Source of the DNA: Ferrovibrio sp036381655
GTDB lineage: Bacteria; Pseudomonadota; Alphaproteobacteria; Ferrovibrionales; Ferrovibrionaceae
NCBI RefSeq assembly: GCF_036381655.1
Contig: NZ_DASVCJ010000034.1
Span: forward strand, 1-64,000
Length of the DNA: 64,000 bases
Reading direction: 5' to 3'
Shown: piece after piece, positions 15,645 to 25,793 of the stretch
Position numbering within the stretch: the stretch's first letter is position 1
How the letters are laid out: each line of letters starts with the position of its first letter
The notes under the pieces: model-generated
What the model was told of the DNA's origin: nothing
The model's database searches: none
What the model saw: only the letters and a program-made list of their open reading frames with translations
Position numbers and translations under genes: made by a program

Positions 15645-17309
15645 CTAGCGACAGCCGATGCCGTAGCCGATATCGATGCAGCCGCCGTCGAGATCGGCCG
15701 GCGCCTTGATGCCGGCCAGCGCCGCCAGCGTCGGCGCGATGCTGGTCGTATCCACCGGCAGGATGCGCGTGGCCGGCTTCGCGCCCGCCCACCAGAACAC
15801 GATCGGCACGGCCGTGTCGTGGTGATAGGGCCCGGCATGGCCCATCATGAACCGGGTCGGCAGCGCGCGGGCGGCCGATACGCCGGACTTCAGCGCCACG
15901 ATGACGTCGCCGGAACGGCCCGCCATCGCGCTCTGGGCGAAGCGGTCCTCCAGCGAATAATCGGACGGCGCGCTGGCGGTGACCTTGTGCGCGAGCAGGT
16001 CGTCCAATGCGAAGGCCCGCTCGACATCGGGATGCGCGTTGAAGAATTCGATCGCGGCCTTGACCACCGCCGCGCGCTGCGGCCCGGCCAGGCCATGGCC
16101 ATCGGCGTCGACCGCGTAATACTGCACGGCATCCGGCGAGACCAGCGGATCGGCCGCCAGGCCGAGCTTGGCCTTCACCTGCGCATTCGCATCGGCCAGC
16201 AGCTTGGCCGCGCTGATCCGCCTGGCGGAGGCGTCGCCCTGCTGCGCCAGACGCTCGGCGAAGTCGGAACCGCCGTGATCTCCCGTCAGCACCAGCATGA
16301 CGCGGGCGCCGTAGCCGTCCAGGAAGTCGAGGAACTCGCCGATCTGCGCATCGAGGCGATACATCTGGTCGCACATCTCCGGACCCTGGGTGCCGTAGCC
16401 ATGGCCGATATAGTCGGTCGCCGACAGGCTGACCGCCAGCAGGTCGGTCTGCCCGCGCTTGCCCAGCTTGTGATAGGCGACCAGCTCGCGCGCCGCCTCC
16501 AGCGTCAGCGGATCCATGATATGCAGCGGCCGCACTTTCCCCGACGGCTTGCCGTCTTCCGACGGCCGCTCGGGCGGCAGCTTGGTTTTCCAGGTCAGCT
16601 TGCCGAGCGTGATTTCGCCTTCCAGCGCGCGGCAGGCCTCGTTCGCATAGGTCCAGGGCGGCGCATGGCCGGCCTCGGCGGCGATGCGCGCATTCAGCTT
16701 GGCGAGCGGCCGGAGCTTCGCTTCCGCATCCTCCGCCGCGGCGACGAAAGTGGTGAAGCCGAAGCCGTCGACATACCAGAACACGCCATCCGCCTTGTGG
16801 CCGCCCATGGTGATCGCGGAGCGGTCCTTGCCGGAGACGACGACGACGCGGCTTTGCGGGCTCTGCTCCTTGAGCCAGTCGCCGAAGGTCGAGGTCGCCA
16901 GCAGGGCCGGCCCGACCTTGCGGTGTTTCGGATTCAGCGCGACCGTATAGGCGGCATCCTCGACGCAGTAGACCTGCTTGCCGGTCGCCGGATTGTACCA
17001 TTCGTTGGCGACGATGCCGGTCCCGCTCGGATGCTTGCCGGTCAGCAGGGTCGAATGCCCGGCGCAGGTCTCGGTGATGCCGTGCGACTGGTAGGCGTTG
17101 GCATAGACCACGCCGCCATCGGCGATCCGCTTCAGGCCGCGCTGGAAGGTCGGCCGCCATTTGTCGAACAGCAGCGATCCGAACTGGTCGATCGCCAGCA
17201 GCACCACCAGGTCAGGCTTGCCGCGGTTGTCCTGCGCGGCGGCCTGGAAGGAATGAAGCGCCAGCGTCGCCGCCAGCAAAGCACCAAACCACGTCTTCGA
17301 TCTTGTCAT
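15645..17309 (-). CDS. Secreted alkaline-phosphatase-superfamily hydrolase
   Basis: A 554-residue periplasmic enzyme. The signal peptide MTRSKTWFGALLAATLALHS ends near AQA|AAQ. Metal and nucleophile motifs of the AP superfamily: LLAIDQFG (metal Asp), TETCAGHSTLLTG (Thr nucleophile region), SATDYIGHGYG, TGDHGGSD, and GHAGPYHHDTAVPIVF. This pattern resembles PafA-like phosphomonoesterases, though phosphodiesterase activity is possible. It converges on grpE across a terminator. No Pho box was identified upstream; the 180-bp gap behind it holds only a tandem repeat. Confidence 0.83.
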   Translation of the reverse strand: MTRSKTWFGALLAATLALHSFQAAAQDNRGKPDLVVLLAIDQFGSLLFDKWRPTFQRGLKRIADGGVVYANAYQSHGITETCAGHSTLLTGKHPSGTGIVANEWYNPATGKQVYCVEDAAYTVALNPKHRKVGPALLATSTFGDWLKEQSPQSRVVVVSGKDRSAITMGGHKADGVFWYVDGFGFTTFVAAAEDAEAKLRPLAKLNARIAAEAGHAPPWTYANEACRALEGEITLGKLTWKTKLPPERPSEDGKPSGKVRPLHIMDPLTLEAARELVAYHKLGKRGQTDLLAVSLSATDYIGHGYGTQGPEMCDQMYRLDAQIGEFLDFLDGYGARVMLVLTGDHGGSDFAERLAQQGDASARRISAAKLLADANAQVKAKLGLAADPLVSPDAVQYYAVDADGHGLAGPQRAAVVKAAIEFFNAHPDVERAFALDDLLAHKVTASAPSDYSLEDRFAQSAMAGRSGDVIVALKSGVSAARALPTRFMMGHAGPYHHDTAVPIVFWWAGAKPATRILPVDTTSIAPTLAALAGIKAPADLDGGCIDIGYGIGCR

Positions 17310-17447
17310 GATGAGAACCTCCCCCGGATTGATCGGTATCCCCGGCCATGACTTGCGGTGGCCTGCCCTCCGTCCTGTAATTGTTATGAGAGATTACAGT
17401 TATATTTTAAAACTAAGCAAGCGGAAATCGCAGGCCGGCGGAGCCGG

Positions 17448-17501
17448 CCTCACCCTGCCGCCTCACCCCGCCTTCCTCACCCTGCCGCCTCACTCCGCCT
17501 T
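17448..17501. repeat. 27-bp tandem duplication across the alkB stop codon
   Basis: Two head-to-tail 27-bp copies (17448-17474 and 17475-17501) differ at one base. Each contains CCTCACCCTGCCGCCTCAC. The alkB stop (17490-17492) lies in the second copy, so the terminal codons of alkB have been duplicated into the gap. Confidence 0.75.
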
Positions 17502-18113
17502 GGTCACCCGGCGCAAAGTCAGGTTGATCCGCCCGCCGCCCGGGACCAGCCGGCTGCTGCCCGCCAGCACCCGGTCGATGCCGTGAAAGGCGAGCCGCGC
17601 CGCCCCGCCCAGCACCACGACATCGCCGGAGCGCAGCTTCATGGCGCGCGTTCCGCCTTTGCGCGTGGTGCCGCCGAGCCGGAACATGGCCTCGTCGCCG
17701 AGCGAGATCGACACCACCGGGGCGGCGAAATCCTCCTCGTCGCGGTCCTGGTGCAGCCCCATCCTGGCGCCGTCGCGGTAGAGGTTGATCAGGCAGCATT
17801 GCGGCACCTGCGGACACTGCGCCACCATATCCCAGACTGCCAGAATCTCGGCCGGGATCGCCGGCCAGGGACGGCCGGTTTGCGGATGCCGCTCGATATA
17901 GCGGTAGCCGCCGTCCTTGTCGGTATACCAGCCGAAGCGGCCGGCATTGCTCATCATCACGCTCATCGGCTGGCCGCTTTTCGGCATGCGGGGACGATAC
18001 GGCGGCGCCGCCTGCCAGACGGCCTGCACGGCCGCCAGCATCGCCCGCTGGTGCGCGGCATCGAGCAGCCCGGGATAGAAGCGGAAGCCGTCAACAGAAG
18101 GCAGGGCGGACAT
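17490..18113 (-). CDS. alkB: Alpha-ketoglutarate-dependent DNA dealkylase AlkB
   Basis: A 207-residue Fe(II)/2-oxoglutarate dioxygenase that removes methyl lesions (1mA, 3mC) from DNA. Iron ligands: GLHQDRDE (HxD) and AFHGIDR (distal His). The 2-oxoglutarate/substrate arginines are in RINLTLRRV. The segment NAGRFGWYTDKDGGYRY fits the nucleotide-recognition lid. An ATG six codons upstream (18131) is an alternative start; neither has a good RBS. The 15-bp tandem repeat at 18144-18188 and a pncA remnant lie upstream. Confidence 0.88.
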   Translation of the reverse strand: MSALPSVDGFRFYPGLLDAAHQRAMLAAVQAVWQAAPPYRPRMPKSGQPMSVMMSNAGRFGWYTDKDGGYRYIERHPQTGRPWPAIPAEILAVWDMVAQCPQVPQCCLINLYRDGARMGLHQDRDEEDFAAPVVSISLGDEAMFRLGGTTRKGGTRAMKLRSGDVVVLGGAARLAFHGIDRVLAGSSRLVPGGGRINLTLRRVTKAE

Positions 18114-18143
18114 GGCGCCAATCTGGCTCATTCCGCCGCGCTG

Positions 18144-18188
18144 TAAAGCCTCGCCCGCTAAGGCCCCGCCCGCTAAAGCCCCGCCCGT
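18144..18188. repeat. 15-bp tandem repeat (3 units)
   Basis: Units start at 18144, 18159 and 18174: TAAAGCCTCGCCCGC, TAAGGCCCCGCCCGC, TAAAGCCCCGCCCGT. The repeat supplies the stop codon of the pncA remnant and sits directly upstream of alkB. Confidence 0.75.
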
Positions 18189-18482
18189 CCGGCCGTGGCG
18201 AGGTCGGCCGACTGGATGCGCTGCACGCCGGCGGCCTGCATCGCCGCCCAGGCCTTGGCCAGCGAGCCCTGCGTATCGATGCCGCGGCAGGCATCCTCGA
18301 TCACATAGGTCTCGAAGCCTTCCTTGCGCGCATCCATCGCGGTCCAGGCGACGCAGAAATCGGTCGCCAGCCCGACGACGAAGACCCGCTTCATGCCACG
18401 CTGCTTGAAATAGCCGCCCAGCCCGGTCGGCGCCTGTGATCGGCCTCGTAGAAGGCCGATCCGAAATCCGGGCCATCCGCGG
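18173..18482 (-). pseudogene. pncA: Truncated, frameshifted nicotinamidase (pncA) remnant
   Basis: The C-terminal half of a nicotinamidase is clear: PTGLGGYFKQRGMKRVFVVG, LATDFCVAWTAMDARKEGFE and YVIEDACRGIDTQGSLAKAW. The active-site Cys (ATDFC) is present. Just upstream the match continues as SAFYEADH but in another frame; restoring one G near 18440 rejoins them. The N-terminal half, with the catalytic Asp and metal site, is absent. The sequence beyond about 18490 is the dnaK upstream region. The product would be inactive. A deletion plus frameshift is the simplest reading. Confidence 0.8.
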
Positions 18483-18719
18483 TTTTTGCAAAACCGTCCG
18501 GAATTCCGGGCCGGGGCGAAAAAATTAACCATTCCGGCCGGTCCGGATGGCGGACCGGGGCGTCCGGAAGATTCCGCGGTCAACAGGACATTTTTTTGCC
18601 ACACCCGTTGCGGGATGCAGGATGCCCACTTACATAGCCGGCAACAGTCAGAAGGATGGGGCCTGCCGCGGTGCTGTTTCGAAGGCCGCCCCGGGCCGCC
18701 GCGAAGAGGAGAGTGGATT

Positions 18720-20642
<1,923 letters not shown>

Positions 20643-20662
20643 GCCGCTCGAATGCGATGCGG

Positions 20663-20689
20663 ACCGGGCGCCGTGAAACGGCGCCCGGT
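20663..20689 (+). terminator. Strong hairpin between dnaK and dnaJ
   Basis: ACCGGGCGCCGT and ACGGCGCCCGGT form a perfect 12-bp stem with a 3-nt loop, followed by TTTCGC, 21 nt after the dnaK stop and 26 bp before the dnaJ ATG. It is probably a partial terminator or processing/stability element lowering dnaJ relative to dnaK. Confidence 0.65.
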
Positions 20690-20715
20690 TTCGCTTCGGA
20701 GCAGGAAGTTTGCGG

Positions 20716-21864
20716 ATGGCTACGAAACGGGATTATTACGAGATTCTGGGTGTGGCGCGCGGCGCCAGCACCGAGGAATTGAAGAAAGCCTATCGCAAAC
20801 TGGCGATGCAGTATCATCCGGACCGCAATCCGGATGACAAGACCGCCGAGCAGAAGTTCAAGGAAATCAACGAAGCCTACGACGTCCTCAAGGATGAGCA
20901 GAAGCGCGCGGCCTACGATCAATACGGCCACGCCGCCTTCGAGGGCGGCATGGGCCGCGGCGGTCCGGGCGGCGCCGGCTTCGACTTCACCTCCTTCTCC
21001 GACATCTTCGACGACCTGTTTGGCGAATTCGTCGGCGGCGGGCGCGGCGGACGCGGCAATGCCAATCGCGGCTCCGACCTGCGCTACAATCTCGAAATCA
21101 CCCTGGAAGACTGCTATCGCGGCAAGGCGGCGAAGATCCGCGTGCCGACGTCGGTTGCCTGCGAGGCCTGCGACGGCTCCGGCGCCGAGGGCGGCGCCCA
21201 GCCGATCCCCTGCCCGACCTGCAAGGGCCACGGCAAGGTGCGCGCGCAGCAGGGCTTCTTCACCATCGAGCGCGCCTGCCCGACCTGCGGCGGCGTCGGC
21301 CGGGTGATCGAACGGCCCTGCAAGGTCTGCGGCGGCGCCGGCCGCGTGCACAGGGAGAAAACCCTGTCGGTCGACATCCCGCCCGGCGTCGACGAGGGCA
21401 ACCGCATCCGGCTGGCCGGCGAAGGCGAGGCCGGCATCCGCGGCGGCCCGCCGGGCGATCTGTATGTCTTCCTCTCGGTCAAGCCGCACCGGCTGTACCG
21501 CCGCGAGGGCCAGCATCTGCATTGCCGGGTCCCGATCTCGATGACCACGGCGGCGCTCGGCGGCGCCGTCGATGTGCCGACGCTCGACGGCAGCAAGGCG
21601 CGGGTCACCATTCCGGAAGGCACCCAGACCGGCAAGCAGTTCCGCCTGCGCGGCAAGGGCATGCCCTCGCTGCAGCAATCGGGCTTCGGCGCCGGCTTCG
21701 GCGATCTCTACATCCAGGTGATGGTGGAAACGCCGGTCAAGCTGAACAAGCGCCAGCGCGAGCTGCTGGAGGAATTCGCCCAGATCGAAAACGAGGAATC
21801 CAGCCCGGAAAGCTCCGGCTTCTTCGCCAAGGTGAAGGAGATGCTCGCCGGCCGGGCGGAGTGA
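20716..21864 (+). CDS. dnaJ: Chaperone DnaJ (Hsp40)
   Basis: A 382-residue co-chaperone stimulating DnaK ATPase. The J-domain (residues 1-70) has the HPD motif in YHPDRNPDD. A Gly/Phe-rich linker follows. The zinc domain has four CxxCxGxG motifs: CEACDGSG, CPTCKGHG, CPTCGGVG and CKVCGGAG. The C-terminal domain is complete. ATG 20716 follows AGGAAG. It is co-directional with dnaK across a hairpin. Confidence 0.97.
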   Translation: MATKRDYYEILGVARGASTEELKKAYRKLAMQYHPDRNPDDKTAEQKFKEINEAYDVLKDEQKRAAYDQYGHAAFEGGMGRGGPGGAGFDFTSFSDIFDDLFGEFVGGGRGGRGNANRGSDLRYNLEITLEDCYRGKAAKIRVPTSVACEACDGSGAEGGAQPIPCPTCKGHGKVRAQQGFFTIERACPTCGGVGRVIERPCKVCGGAGRVHREKTLSVDIPPGVDEGNRIRLAGEGEAGIRGGPPGDLYVFLSVKPHRLYRREGQHLHCRVPISMTTAALGGAVDVPTLDGSKARVTIPEGTQTGKQFRLRGKGMPSLQQSGFGAGFGDLYIQVMVETPVKLNKRQRELLEEFAQIENEESSPESSGFFAKVKEMLAGRAE

Positions 21865-21958
21865 GGCACCCGTCGGCGCGGCCCGCGGGTCTTTGGCAAT
21901 TTGGAAAAGATGGCCGGCTCAAACCCATGGCTGCCCGGTCAGGCCTGTGACGCCGTGA

Positions 21959-22344
21959 CGGCGATGGACCGCCGCGGCGGCGGTCGGCATCGACGAGGAG
22001 AGGCTGTGGAAGCATTGGCGACGCAGCCAGCGCTTCCGCTTCTGGATCAGGCGCAGCATCGACGAACGGCAGGGTTTCGCCGCGCTGCAGCTCAAGCCGG
22101 CGGCGGCCGAAGCGGCGCTGCGGCGCCTCGAAGCGCCGCAGGGCCTGCAGGCCGATGCCGCCACGCTCACCTTGCTGGCTCAGCACTGCAGGAGGCCGAG
22201 CCGCCGGCGGAAAAACTCGCGCGCTATCAGGCCAGGCCGCGGCGCTCGAAGCGCGCCGCCGAAGCCGAGGCATTGCAGTCGGCGCGCCAGGGCATCGTCA
22301 CCGCCTTGCGCGCGCGGCGCAGCTTGCGGCGCAGCCTCCGATGA
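21959..22344 (+). pseudogene. Frame-broken hypothetical with HTH-like N-terminus
   Basis: One frame reads RRWTAAAAVGIDEERLWKHW and then RRSQRFRFWIRRSIDERQGF. This is a homeodomain-like helix-turn-helix of the type found in transposase/terminase-small-subunit-like proteins. It is helical to about 22175. The natural continuation, ALQEAEPPAEKLARYQA to ALQSARQGIVTALRARRSLR, is in another frame and ends at TGA 22344. A frame break near 22178 and no usable start (a stop at 21956 precedes the HTH frame) suggest decay. Its end overlaps the next start as ATGA (22341). Not a certain gene. Confidence 0.4.
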
Positions 22345-22860
22345 CGGCCGAGACGCCGCTGCCGGAAACGCTGCCGCCCGGAACGCTGCCGCCCGAACCC
22401 GGCCCGGTTGCCGCAGAGCCCGCGCCAGGGCCCGCGCCAGGGCCCGCGCCAGAGCCCAAACCAGGGCCCGCGCCCAAGCCCGAATCCAAGCCCGCCCCCG
22501 CGCCAGAGCCGGAGCCGGAACCGGCTCCGCCGCCGGCAGCCGCGCCGCCTGGCGCCGAACGGGACGAAACGGCGCCGAATGGTTCGAAACGGGACGGGAG
22601 GGAATGGGGCGCAGCGGGACGAAACGGTCCGAAATGGCGCGGCGCCGCCACCGGAGACATCACCAGAGGCGTCGCCCCCGGCGCATCGCTCGCCCGACGA
22701 CGGTTTTCCGCCCTGGGTGCCGCGCCCGAGCCGCTATCGCAGCATCATCGACCTGCCGCCGCGATCGGAAGAAGAGGACGCAGAAATCCTGCGCACCTAT
22801 TTCGCCTCCCTGGCCGCGTCGGCCGATCCGGCGGCAAAGCCGGATGCGCCGCCCGGATGA
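22341..22860 (+). pseudogene. Frame-broken Pro/Ala/Glu-rich hypothetical protein
   Basis: The frame from ATG 22341 gives MTAETPLPETLPPGTLPPEP and then proline-rich low complexity (PAPGPAPGPAPEPKPGPAP). The C-terminal part that looks like real protein is in another frame: SPDDGFPPWVPRPSRYRSII, then DLPPRSEEEDAEILRTYFAS, stop 22860. A 1-bp indel near 22600 would join them. Between them, repeated RDET/NG peptides arise from near-repeats of CGGGACGAAACGG. Function unknown. Confidence 0.4.
22419..22454. repeat. 12-bp tandem repeat (3 units)
   Basis: CCCGCGCCAGGG occurs at 22419 and 22431, and CCCGCGCCAGAG at 22443, followed by decayed copies. It encodes PAPG repeats in the Pro-rich frame. Confidence 0.7.
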
Positions 22861-22867
22861 CATGCGC

Positions 22868-22909
22868 GATGACGTGCCTGGGATGACGTCCTTGGGATGA
22901 CGCCTCTGC
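22868..22909. repeat. 14-bp tandem repeat (3 units) upstream of dapB
   Basis: GATGACGTGCCTGG, GATGACGTCCTTGG and GATGACGCCTCTGC start at 22868, 22882 and 22896, in the 92-bp gap before dapB. Confidence 0.65.
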
Positions 22910-22952
22910 ACGGCGCTGCTACAGTGCCGCGCCAAAAAGAAAGGGATAAGCC

Positions 22953-23765
22953 ATGACCGCAGTCCGCATCGGCATTATCGGCATCACCGGCCGCATGGGC
23001 CAGGCGCTGGTGCGCGAAGTCGCCAATACCGCCAATGCCGCGCTGGTGGCCGGCAGCGAACGCCCCGGCTCGCCGCAGATCGGCCAGGATCCCGGCCTGC
23101 TCGCCGGCATCGGCGCGACCGGCGTGAAGATCGTCGAGGATACGGCGCAGCTCTTCACCGCCGCCGATGCCGTGATCGACTTCACCGTTCCGGCCGCCCT
23201 GCCGCAGCATGCCGCCCTGGCGGCGCAGTCGAAGGCCGCCTATGTGGTCGGCACGACCGGGCTGGAGAGCGAGCATTTCGAGGCGCTGAAAAAGGCCGCG
23301 CATCATTGCGCCATCGTGCAGGGCTACAACATGAGCCTCGGCGTGCATCTCGTCGCCGGCCTGGTGCGGCAGATGGCGGCGGCCCTGGACGAGAACTGGG
23401 ATATCGAAATCCTCGAGATGCATCACCGCATGAAGGTGGATGCGCCCTCCGGCACGGCGATCCTGCTGGGCGAGGCCGCCGCCGCCGGACGCGGCGTGAC
23501 GCTGGAGAAGGTCGCCGATCGCGGGCGCGACGGCATCACCGGCGCGCGCAAGCGCGGCAGCATCGGCTTTGCGGCGCTGCGCGGCGGCAACGTGGTGGGC
23601 GAGCACAGCGTGATCTTCGCCGCCGATGGCGAGCGCGTCGAGATCAGCCACAAGGCGACCGACCGCAGCCTGTTCGCGCGCGGCGCCGTGCGCGCCGCCA
23701 TCTGGGCCAAGAGCAAACCGCCGGGCATCTATCGCATGGCCGACGTGCTGGGCCTCAGCGGCTGA
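22953..23765 (+). CDS. dapB: 4-hydroxy-tetrahydrodipicolinate reductase
   Basis: A 270-residue NAD(P)H enzyme of lysine/diaminopimelate synthesis. The nucleotide loop is GITGRMGQ at the N-terminus, then DFTVP and GTTGLE. The catalytic/substrate segment is EMHHRMKVDAPSGTAI (His pair, Lys). The usual NFSxGV is YNMSLGV here. AAGGGAT precedes ATG 22953. dapD lies far downstream at 60961, so the pathway genes are scattered. Confidence 0.96.
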   Translation: MTAVRIGIIGITGRMGQALVREVANTANAALVAGSERPGSPQIGQDPGLLAGIGATGVKIVEDTAQLFTAADAVIDFTVPAALPQHAALAAQSKAAYVVGTTGLESEHFEALKKAAHHCAIVQGYNMSLGVHLVAGLVRQMAAALDENWDIEILEMHHRMKVDAPSGTAILLGEAAAAGRGVTLEKVADRGRDGITGARKRGSIGFAALRGGNVVGEHSVIFAADGERVEISHKATDRSLFARGAVRAAIWAKSKPPGIYRMADVLGLSG

Positions 23766-23830
23766 CGGCTGCCGAAGGCCCGGCGCGCGGTTGCGCGCCG
23801 GCCGACAACCTTGCGGCGTTGAAGAGTTGG

Positions 23831-24379
23831 TCAGACCGTCCCAAGCGGCCGCAGGCCGGCAGCCTCCGGCTGGCGCCAGTGCCACAATGCGTCGCGCAGG
23901 GCGCCGGCGAGCGTGCGGCGTTCCTGCGGGCTGAGGAAATCGCCCAGCGCCAGCGCCCGGCCATGGCTCCATAGCCTGAGCGCGGCGCGCTCGTCCTCAT
24001 CGGCGCATTCCACCCGCAGCCAGTAGGGCTGCAGCCGCCAGACCTGCTCGCGGCCCTTCGGATCGCAGCGGCGCACGGTCAGCGCCTCGCGGTCGAGCAG
24101 GATATATTCGCGCGCCAGGCCCTGCCGGTAGCTCAGCTTGAAGGCGATCCAGAGCAGCAGCACGTCGAGGCCGCAGAAGCCGAAGATCGGCCAGGCCCCG
24201 GCGATCCAGAAGGCGATGCCGGCGGTGAAATTCACGCCGCAGACGACGAGCATCAGGTAGATGAAGCCGCGCGGCGACAGTGCGCGATGCGGCCGCAATT
24301 CGGCCTGAAACATCGGCTGAGCCATCGGTGCGGCCAGAGGTGCTGCGGCCTGGGATGATGCGGCTGGTATCGAGTCCAT
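23831..24379 (-). CDS. DUF2244 family membrane protein
   Basis: A 182-residue protein. After an N-terminal Ala/Pro tail come two hydrophobic helices (FIYLMLVVCGVNFTAGIAFW and IFGFCGLDVLLLWIAF), followed by a basic cytoplasmic part with EYILLDREALTVRRCD and FLSPQERRTLAGALRDAL. This layout and the closing FLSPQER..LA..L match DUF2244 proteins, found beside respiratory or tRNA genes in Alphaproteobacteria. Function unknown. Start ATG 24379; divergent from the threonine dehydratase gene. Confidence 0.8.
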   Translation of the reverse strand: MDSIPAASSQAAAPLAAPMAQPMFQAELRPHRALSPRGFIYLMLVVCGVNFTAGIAFWIAGAWPIFGFCGLDVLLLWIAFKLSYRQGLAREYILLDREALTVRRCDPKGREQVWRLQPYWLRVECADEDERAALRLWSHGRALALGDFLSPQERRTLAGALRDALWHWRQPEAAGLRPLGTV

Positions 24380-24498
24380 TGCGTTAACCCTAGTGCGAAG
24401 CCGCGGCGCCGCCAAGGCCCGCTTTCTGGCCGGCTGTTGACTTGGCGGCAGGGCCGCCGTACCGGTTGCTATCCTCTTGTCCCGCAGGGAGAAAATCG

Positions 24499-25725
24499 AT
24501 GCCTGATGCAGCCCCGGCGCTCGCCCTTGCGGATATCGAAGCCGCGGCCGGACGGCTGCGGGGCGCCATCGCCGAGACGCCCTGCCTGCATTCCCGCACG
24601 CTGTCCGAGCTTACCGGCGCCCAGGTCTGGCTGAAATTCGAAAACCACCAATTCACCGCCAGCTTCAAGGAGCGCGGCGCGCTCAACAAGCTGCTGCAAC
24701 TGAGCGCGGACGAGCGGCGGCGCGGCGTCATCGCCATGTCCGCCGGCAACCATGCCCAGGGCGTGGCCTACCATGCCGGCCGGCTCGGCATTCCGGCGAC
24801 GATCGTGATGCCGAAGAACACGCCCTTCGTCAAAGTGCGGCATGTGCGCGCCTTCGGCGCCCGCGTCGTGCTGGACGGCGAGACGCTGGCGGAATCCGCC
24901 GCCACCGCGCACGGGCTGGAGCGCGACGAAACGCTCATTTTCATCCATCCCTACGACGATCCGGCGGTGATCGCCGGACAGGGCACCCTGGCGCTGGAAA
25001 TGCTGGCGCAGGTGCCGCAATTGCAGGATCTGCTGGTGCCGGTCGGCGGCGGCGGGCTGATCGCCGGCATGGCGACGGCGGTCAAGGCGCTCAAGCCTGC
25101 GCTGCGCCTCTTCGGCGTCGAAAGCGAACTCTATTCGGCGATGCATCAGGAACTGCGCGGCCAGCCGGTCAGGGTCGGCGGCGTGTCGATCGCCGAGGGC
25201 ATTTCCGTGCGCGATATCGGCCGCACGCCCCTGCGGATCGCGCGCCATCTGGTCGAGGATGTGCTGATCGCGCGCGAAGCCGATATCGAACGCGCCATCG
25301 TCGCCCTGGTCGAGATCGAAAAGACCGTCTGCGAAGGCGCCGGCGCGGCGGGCCTGGCGGCGCTGATGGCCAATCCGGAACCGTTCAGGGGCCGCCATGT
25401 CGGCATCGTGCTGTCCGGCGGCAATATCGACACCCGCCTGCTCGCCAGCGTGCTGATGCGCGGCCTGGTCCGCGATGGCCGCCTGGCGCGGGTGATCGTG
25501 ATGACCGACGATGCGCCGGGACGGCTGTCGCGCGCATCCGCCGTGATCGGCGAGGCCGGGATCAATATCGTCGAAGTGGTGCATCGCCGGCTGTTTACGC
25601 TCGCCTCCGCCAAGGCGGCCGAGATCGAATTCGTCGTCGAGGCGCGCGACCGGGCGCATCTGGAAGAACTGCTAAAGGTGCTGGCCGCCGCCGGACTGGC
25701 GGCGAAGATCGAGCAGATCGACTGA
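24499..25725 (+). CDS. Threonine ammonia-lyase (threonine dehydratase)
   Basis: A 408-residue PLP enzyme converting threonine/serine to 2-oxo acid plus ammonia. PLP lysine in TASFKERGA, SAGNHAQGVAYHA, and phosphate loop VGGGGLIAG. C-terminal residues about 330-408 form an ACT-like regulatory domain (RVIVMTDDAPGRLSRASAVI). Length and a single ACT fit the catabolic or IlvA1-type enzyme rather than two-ACT IlvA. GGGAG precedes ATG 24499. An SDR gene follows 68 bp downstream. Confidence 0.9.
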   Translation: MPDAAPALALADIEAAAGRLRGAIAETPCLHSRTLSELTGAQVWLKFENHQFTASFKERGALNKLLQLSADERRRGVIAMSAGNHAQGVAYHAGRLGIPATIVMPKNTPFVKVRHVRAFGARVVLDGETLAESAATAHGLERDETLIFIHPYDDPAVIAGQGTLALEMLAQVPQLQDLLVPVGGGGLIAGMATAVKALKPALRLFGVESELYSAMHQELRGQPVRVGGVSIAEGISVRDIGRTPLRIARHLVEDVLIAREADIERAIVALVEIEKTVCEGAGAAGLAALMANPEPFRGRHVGIVLSGGNIDTRLLASVLMRGLVRDGRLARVIVMTDDAPGRLSRASAVIGEAGINIVEVVHRRLFTLASAKAAEIEFVVEARDRAHLEELLKVLAAAGLAAKIEQID

Positions 25726-25793
25726 TTGACGCTGGGGCACAATTGCCCGCGCCGGCCGATCCTGGCTATCCTCGTCGCAAACGGGAGGAGCAT

